A stretch of DNA of 35,473 nt, from contig JAFAYA010000047.1 of the NCBI GenBank assembly GCA_019240635.1, positions 1-35,473 of the forward strand. Direction: 5' to 3'. Under the pieces are notes generated by a model that saw only the letters and a list, made by a program, of their open reading frames with translations, was not told the DNA's origin and searched no databases. The translations under genes were made by a program, and so were the position numbers. Within the stretch, counting starts at the first letter, position 1, and every line of letters starts with the position of its first letter. This stretch comes from Acidisphaera sp. (GTDB lineage: Bacteria; Pseudomonadota; Alphaproteobacteria; Acetobacterales; Acetobacteraceae). This document shows, piece by piece, positions 29,056-35,473 of the stretch.

Positions 29056-32000
29056 ATGATCTCCGCCGTCTTCGTCGACCGCCCGCGCCTGGCGATCGTC
29101 ATCGCCGTCATCATCACGATGGCCGGGCTGCTGTCGATCCTGCGCATCCCGGTCGCCCAGTTCCCGGACCTGGTGCCGCCGCAGGTGCAGGTCACCGCGA
29201 ACTATCCCGGCGCCTCCGCCGCCGTCGTCGAGCAGTCGGTGGCGCAGCCGCTGGAAGCGCAGATCGTCGGCGTCGATCAGATGCTCTACATGAAGAGCAC
29301 CAGCGGCAACGACGGCAGCTACAACCTGACGGTCAGCTTTGCGCTCGGCACCGACCCGAACATCGACACCGTCAACGTCAACAACCGCGTGCAGACGGCG
29401 CTCTCGCAGCTCCCCTCGGAGGTGCAGCAGGAGGGGCTGACGGTGCAGAAGCGCTCCTCGGCGGTGCTGCAGTTCATGATGCTGTACAGCGACAGCGGCC
29501 GCCAGGACCCGCTATTCATCACCAACTACGCCATCATCAACATCCTCGACGCGATCTCGCGCACCCCCGGCGTCGGCCAGGCGTCGCTGTTCAGCCGGCA
29601 GAACTATTCGATGCGCATCTGGTTCGACACCGACCGGCTGACCAATCTCGGGCTCGCGCCGTCGGACGTGATCGCGGCGATCCAGGCGCAGAACGTGCAG
29701 GCGCCGGTCGGGCGCATCGGTGCGCGGCCGATCGGCAACGACCAGCAATTCCAGCTGAACGTGCAGACGCAGGGCCGCCTCGCCAGCCCCGACGAATTCG
29801 GCGCGATCGTGCTGCGCGCCAACCCCGACGGCTCGGTGCTGCGGGTGCGCGACGTGGCGCGGGTGGAGATGGGGCCGCAGAGCCAGGACAGCCTGAGCCG
29901 GCTGGACGGCGCGCCGGCGGTCGCGGTCGGCATCTACCAGTCGCCAGGGGCCAACGCCGTGGCGACGGCGGCGCGGGTCAACGCCGTGGTGGCGCAACTC
30001 TCGAAACGCTTTCCGGCGGGCATGCACGCGCTGGTGATGTACGACGCCACCAGCTTCGTCAGCGACACCATCCGCGAAGTGCTGCGCACGATCCTGATCG
30101 CCTTCGTGCTGGTCGTGCTCGTGGTGTTCCTGTTCCTCGGCAACCTGCGCGCCACCATCATCCCGGCGGTCGCCGTGCCGGTGAGCCTGATCGGCGCCTT
30201 CGCCTTCCTGCTGGCGCTCGGCTACACCGCCAACACCGTCTCGCTACTGGCGCTGGTGCTGGCGATCGGCGTGGTCGTGGACGACGCGATCGTGGTGGTC
30301 GAGAATGTCGAGCGGGTGATGGAGGAGAACCCGCAGCTTTCGCCGGCGGATGCCACAAAGATGGCGATGCGCCAGATCACCGCGCCGGTGATCGCCATCT
30401 CGCTGGTGCTGCTCTCGGTGTTCGTGCCGGTAGGCTTCATCCCCGGCATCTCCGGCCAGCTGTTCCGCCAGTTCGCGGTGACGATCAGCGTCTGCATGCT
30501 GATCTCGGCCACGAACGCGCTGACGCTCTCGCCCGCGCTCTGCGCGGTTTTTCTCCGCCATACCGGGCCGCGCCGCGGGATCATGGGCCGGGTGCAGCGC
30601 GGCATCGATCGGGTGCGCAACGTCTATGCCGCCATCGTCTTGCGCATCCTGCGCGTGGCCGTGCTGTCGGTGCTGCTGGTCGTGGCGTTCGGCGCTGGGA
30701 CCTGGCTGCTCTCTCTGCGCACGCCGACGGGCTTCCTGCCGGAGGAGGACCAGGGCGCCTTCTTCGTTGCCGTGCAGTTGCCGGACGGCGCCTCGGTTTC
30801 GCGCACCACCGAGGTGGTGGCGCGGGTCGAGCAGATGCTGAAATCGTTGCCCGGGGTTGATCACACGCTGTCGATCGTCGGCTTCTCGCTCTTGGATTCC
30901 GCGCAGGAGCCGAACGCCGCGTTCATGGTGGCGCGGCTGAAGGAGTTCGCCGATCGCACCGGTGCCGCCGAATCCGCGCAAGCGCTGATCGGACGCATGT
31001 TCGGCCAGTCCCAGCAGATCCGCTCGGCGACGGTGTTCCCGTTCAACCTGCCGCCGATCATCGGCCTGTCCACCTCCGGGGGCTTCGAATACGAGCTCGA
31101 GAACCTGGAGGGGGCGGATCCCGCGACGATGGGCGGCGTGATGCTCGGCCTGGTCGGCGCGGCCAACCAGGACCATCGCCTGGCGCGCGTGTTCTCCACC
31201 TTCACGGCGTCCAACCCGTCGATCTACCTGGATATCGACCGGGACAAGGCGCAGGCGCTCGGCCTGACCATGACCGACGTGTTCACCGCGCTGGGCGCTA
31301 CTTTAGGCGGGGAGTACATCAACAACTTCAACCTGTACGGCCGCACCTGGCAGGTGAACCTGGAGGGCGAGGCGCGCGACCGCGCCGACCTCTCGGACAT
31401 CTGGAAGATCTACGTGCGCAATCGCGCCGGCACGATGGTGCCGGTGCGATCGATCGCCGATCTGCGCATCATCGTCGGCCCGCAGGTGATCACGCGCTAC
31501 AACAACTATCGCGCCATCACGATCGACGGCGGCCCTGCCCCCGGCGTCTCCTCCGGCGCCGCGTTGGCCGCCATGGACGAGGTCTCCACGAACACGCTGC
31601 CGCCCGGCTACGCCTATGAGTGGACCGGCACCGCCTACCAGGAGCAGCAGGCCTCCGGGCAGACCGGGCTGATCCTCGGGCTCGCCGTGCTGTTCGCCTA
31701 CCTGTTCCTGGTGGCGCTGTACGAGAGCTGGGTCATCCCGGTCCCGGTGCTGCTGTCGGTCACGGTCGGCGTGCTCGGCGCGTTCGCCGGCATGCTGATC
31801 GCGCATCTGACGCTCGACCTCTATGCGCAGATCGGGCTGGTGGTGCTGATCGCGCTGGCGGCGAAGAACGGCATCCTGATCGTCGAGTTCGCCAAGGAGC
31901 AGCGCGAGGCCGGCCGGCCGATCCGCGAGGCGGCACTGCTCGGCGCGCGCACGCGATTCCGCGCGGTGATGATGACGTCCATCGCCTTCATCCTCGGGCT

Positions 32001-32199
32001 GCTGCCGCTGGTGACGGCGACCGGGGCGGCGCAGATCAGCCGGCGCGACGTCGGCACCGCGGTGTTCGCCGGCATGCTGTTCGCGAGTTCGATCGGTATT
32101 TTTCTGATCCCGATGCTCTACGTCGCGTTCCAGACGATGCGCGAAGCGACCAAGGCGCGCTTCCGTCGGCGCCGCGCGCTGCCGCCACCGGCGCATTAG
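29056..32199 (+). CDS. RND multidrug efflux pump, inner-membrane subunit (HAE1, AcrB/MexB type)
   Basis: This 1047-residue protein has normal family length with twelve predicted spans, two large periplasmic loops and the HAE1 features '[26 protein letters not shown]', '[26 protein letters not shown]' (the proton-relay Asp pair) and '[21 protein letters not shown]' (relay Lys). '[25 protein letters not shown]' starts the second half. It exports hydrophobic drugs, dyes, bile or solvent-like molecules using the proton gradient. The start is 25 bases after the adaptor stop. The C-terminus is basic and short. No channel protein follows, so it may use a shared TolC. Substrate range unknown. Confidence 0.95.
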   Translation: MISAVFVDRPRLAIVIAVIITMAGLLSILRIPVAQFPDLVPPQVQVTANYPGASAAVVEQSVAQPLEAQIVGVDQMLYMKSTSGNDGSYNLTVSFALGTDPNIDTVNVNNRVQTALSQLPSEVQQEGLTVQKRSSAVLQFMMLYSDSGRQDPLFITNYAIINILDAISRTPGVGQASLFSRQNYSMRIWFDTDRLTNLGLAPSDVIAAIQAQNVQAPVGRIGARPIGNDQQFQLNVQTQGRLASPDEFGAIVLRANPDGSVLRVRDVARVEMGPQSQDSLSRLDGAPAVAVGIYQSPGANAVATAARVNAVVAQLSKRFPAGMHALVMYDATSFVSDTIREVLRTILIAFVLVVLVVFLFLGNLRATIIPAVAVPVSLIGAFAFLLALGYTANTVSLLALVLAIGVVVDDAIVVVENVERVMEENPQLSPADATKMAMRQITAPVIAISLVLLSVFVPVGFIPGISGQLFRQFAVTISVCMLISATNALTLSPALCAVFLRHTGPRRGIMGRVQRGIDRVRNVYAAIVLRILRVAVLSVLLVVAFGAGTWLLSLRTPTGFLPEEDQGAFFVAVQLPDGASVSRTTEVVARVEQMLKSLPGVDHTLSIVGFSLLDSAQEPNAAFMVARLKEFADRTGAAESAQALIGRMFGQSQQIRSATVFPFNLPPIIGLSTSGGFEYELENLEGADPATMGGVMLGLVGAANQDHRLARVFSTFTASNPSIYLDIDRDKAQALGLTMTDVFTALGATLGGEYINNFNLYGRTWQVNLEGEARDRADLSDIWKIYVRNRAGTMVPVRSIADLRIIVGPQVITRYNNYRAITIDGGPAPGVSSGAALAAMDEVSTNTLPPGYAYEWTGTAYQEQQASGQTGLILGLAVLFAYLFLVALYESWVIPVPVLLSVTVGVLGAFAGMLIAHLTLDLYAQIGLVVLIALAAKNGILIVEFAKEQREAGRPIREAALLGARTRFRAVMMTSIAFILGLLPLVTATGAAQISRRDVGTAVFAGMLFASSIGIFLIPMLYVAFQTMREATKARFRRRRALPPPAH

Positions 32200-32283
32200 G
32201 GCCCGCGGGACCCCCTTGGCCGGGCCGGCCAGGGCGTCCATGCTGCGGCCAAGCACCGCAAAATCCCCGGAGTTGCCGCGCCC

Positions 32284-34614
<2,331 letters not shown>

Positions 34615-34686
34615 CCGATCGGCGCTCGCCCGACCGGGCGAGCGCCGGACCACCGCCGATCGGTGCGCGCCCGCGGTCTGCGGGCG
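34615..34686 (+). terminator. Double hairpin after the molybdenum-hydroxylase gene
   Basis: A perfect 13-base inverted repeat (34620-34632 with 34635-34647) is followed by a seven-base hairpin (34668-34674 with 34680-34686). CCGATCGG is present at 34615-34622 and again at 34656-34663. No T-run follows. It starts right after the TGA and probably ends the transcript, isolating the vgrG-like gene. Confidence 0.65.
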
Positions 34687-34868
34687 TGAGCCAAGTCACT
34701 TCCCGAGCGCAACGACCCTGCCATAGGCTCATGCCGCGCTGTCCAGGTCTCGCACCTGGCCGGCCACGGCAATGCCGGATGCGGCGGGGTGATCCCCATC
34801 ACAGATGCCGGGCAGCAAAGGACGGCAGCCTCTCTCCGCCATCGTTCTGATCTCGCGGGGTGGACCGG

Positions 34869-35473
34869 ATGGGCTACAGGCAAACCGACAAGCTGCTGCG
34901 CATCTCCACGTTCCTGGACAACGAGGAAAAGAAGATCGACGGCGACCCGCTGCTGCTCGGGACGCTCGACGGCACGGAAGGCATCTCGCGGCTCTATTCC
35001 TACGACGTCACGATCCTGCGCGACGCCGACAGCGAACGGCCGCCGCTCGATCTCACCCGGCTGATCAACGCGGAGGTCTATCTCGGCGCGCGGCAGTCGA
35101 ACGACAAACACGTGCCGTTCCTGTACCGCGTCGGCGTGTTCGAATCGCTGCAAGAATCGACGGATATCGACAAGACGAAGATCTGGCCGATAACGGTCCG
35201 CCAGTTCCACATCTTTCGCGGCCGCGTCGTCCCTCCGGTCAAGCTGCTGTCCCGCGACATCTGCTATCGCGTGTTTGAGGGCAAGAGCGTGCTCGACATC
35301 ATCGAGGCGGTGAAGGCCGACATCAAGAACACCTTCCCGAGCATCCTGATCGACACCTCGGCCCTCTCCGCCAAGGACTTTCCGCCGATGGACTATTGCG
35401 TGCAGTACGGCGAGAGCACGCTGGACTTCCTGTCGCGCCTGATGGCGCGGTTCGGCATCGGCTACTACTTCGG
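34869..35473 (+). CDS. vgrG: VgrG-type T6SS spike protein, N-terminal part (runs off the window)
   Basis: The frame is open from ATG 34869 to the window end (201 codons). The sequence 'LLLGTLDGTEGISRLYSYDVTILRD' matches the start of the VgrG gp27-like domain; 'YRVGVFESLQESTDIDKTKIWPITVRQFHIFRGRVVPPVKLLSRDICYRVFEGKSVLDIIEAVKADI' and 'MDYCVQYGESTLDFLSRLMARFGIGYYF' are the usual later markers. VgrG trimers form the tip of the type VI secretion needle and carry effectors. The GGGGTGG stretch ahead of the ATG is a fair ribosome site; a GTG nine bases upstream is an alternative start. Whether T6SS core genes or effectors follow cannot be seen. The gene stands alone behind a strong terminator, as orphan vgrG clusters often do. 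Confidence 0.9.
   Translation, partial: MGYRQTDKLLRISTFLDNEEKKIDGDPLLLGTLDGTEGISRLYSYDVTILRDADSERPPLDLTRLINAEVYLGARQSNDKHVPFLYRVGVFESLQESTDIDKTKIWPITVRQFHIFRGRVVPPVKLLSRDICYRVFEGKSVLDIIEAVKADIKNTFPSILIDTSALSAKDFPPMDYCVQYGESTLDFLSRLMARFGIGYYF

Overview
The window reads as a chromosomal segment of a very GC-rich (roughly 70%) Gram-negative alphaproteobacterium. The alphaproteobacterial SH3 protein at the left edge, the C-x-L-C-S-C hydratase cassette, the repeat-rich RTX protein and the gene content as a whole fit Rhodospirillales, perhaps Acetobacteraceae. That placement is an inference from family resemblance, since no rRNA or tRNA gene is present. Genes are packed tightly, often with ATGA or GTGA start/stop overlaps. 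No stretch over 300 bases lacks a gene. I see no insertion sequence, integrase, CRISPR array or replication origin.

1-1771 (+): the end of an SH3-domain protein, then three overlapping small genes that together make a nitrile hydratase/thiocyanate hydrolase-type metalloenzyme. The beta subunit is split into two genes ahead of the alpha subunit with its CTLCSC metal claw.

1734-15000 (-): a long run on the minus strand. In order of transcription it holds an enolase-superfamily enzyme, an SMP-30 lactonase and a uronate dehydrogenase (sugar-acid catabolism). Next come a DUF1003 membrane protein, a small repeat lipoprotein, a glutathione S-transferase and a 442-residue protein with an ADP-ribosyltransferase-like R/S-T/E pattern. 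After these come a GT4 glycosyltransferase overlapping an O-antigen ligase-like protein, a CobW GTPase, a WD40 protein, a GT90 glycosyltransferase with an extra beta domain, and a small muramidase-like protein. Several hairpins and two kinds of dispersed palindromic repeat sit between these genes.

15052-20991: amidase and methyltransferase (+), a membrane protein and a GH5 glycosidase with a domain inserted in its barrel (-), then an acyl-CoA synthetase (+).

21112-26557 (+): an 854-residue beta-solenoid/RTX protein probably exported by a type I system, then a metallophosphoesterase, a cupredoxin, an ECF sigma factor and its zinc anti-sigma factor.

26564-35473: an HMG-CoA lyase-type enzyme (-), an RND efflux pair (adaptor and inner-membrane pump, no outer-membrane channel here), a solitary molybdenum-hydroxylase large subunit, a strong double hairpin, and the first 201 codons of a VgrG spike protein running off the right edge.

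The best leads for something new are the ART-like protein, the unsignalled muramidase-like protein and VgrG as possible type VI parts; the split hydratase cassette; and the phosphoesterase/cupredoxin/sigma/anti-sigma unit.
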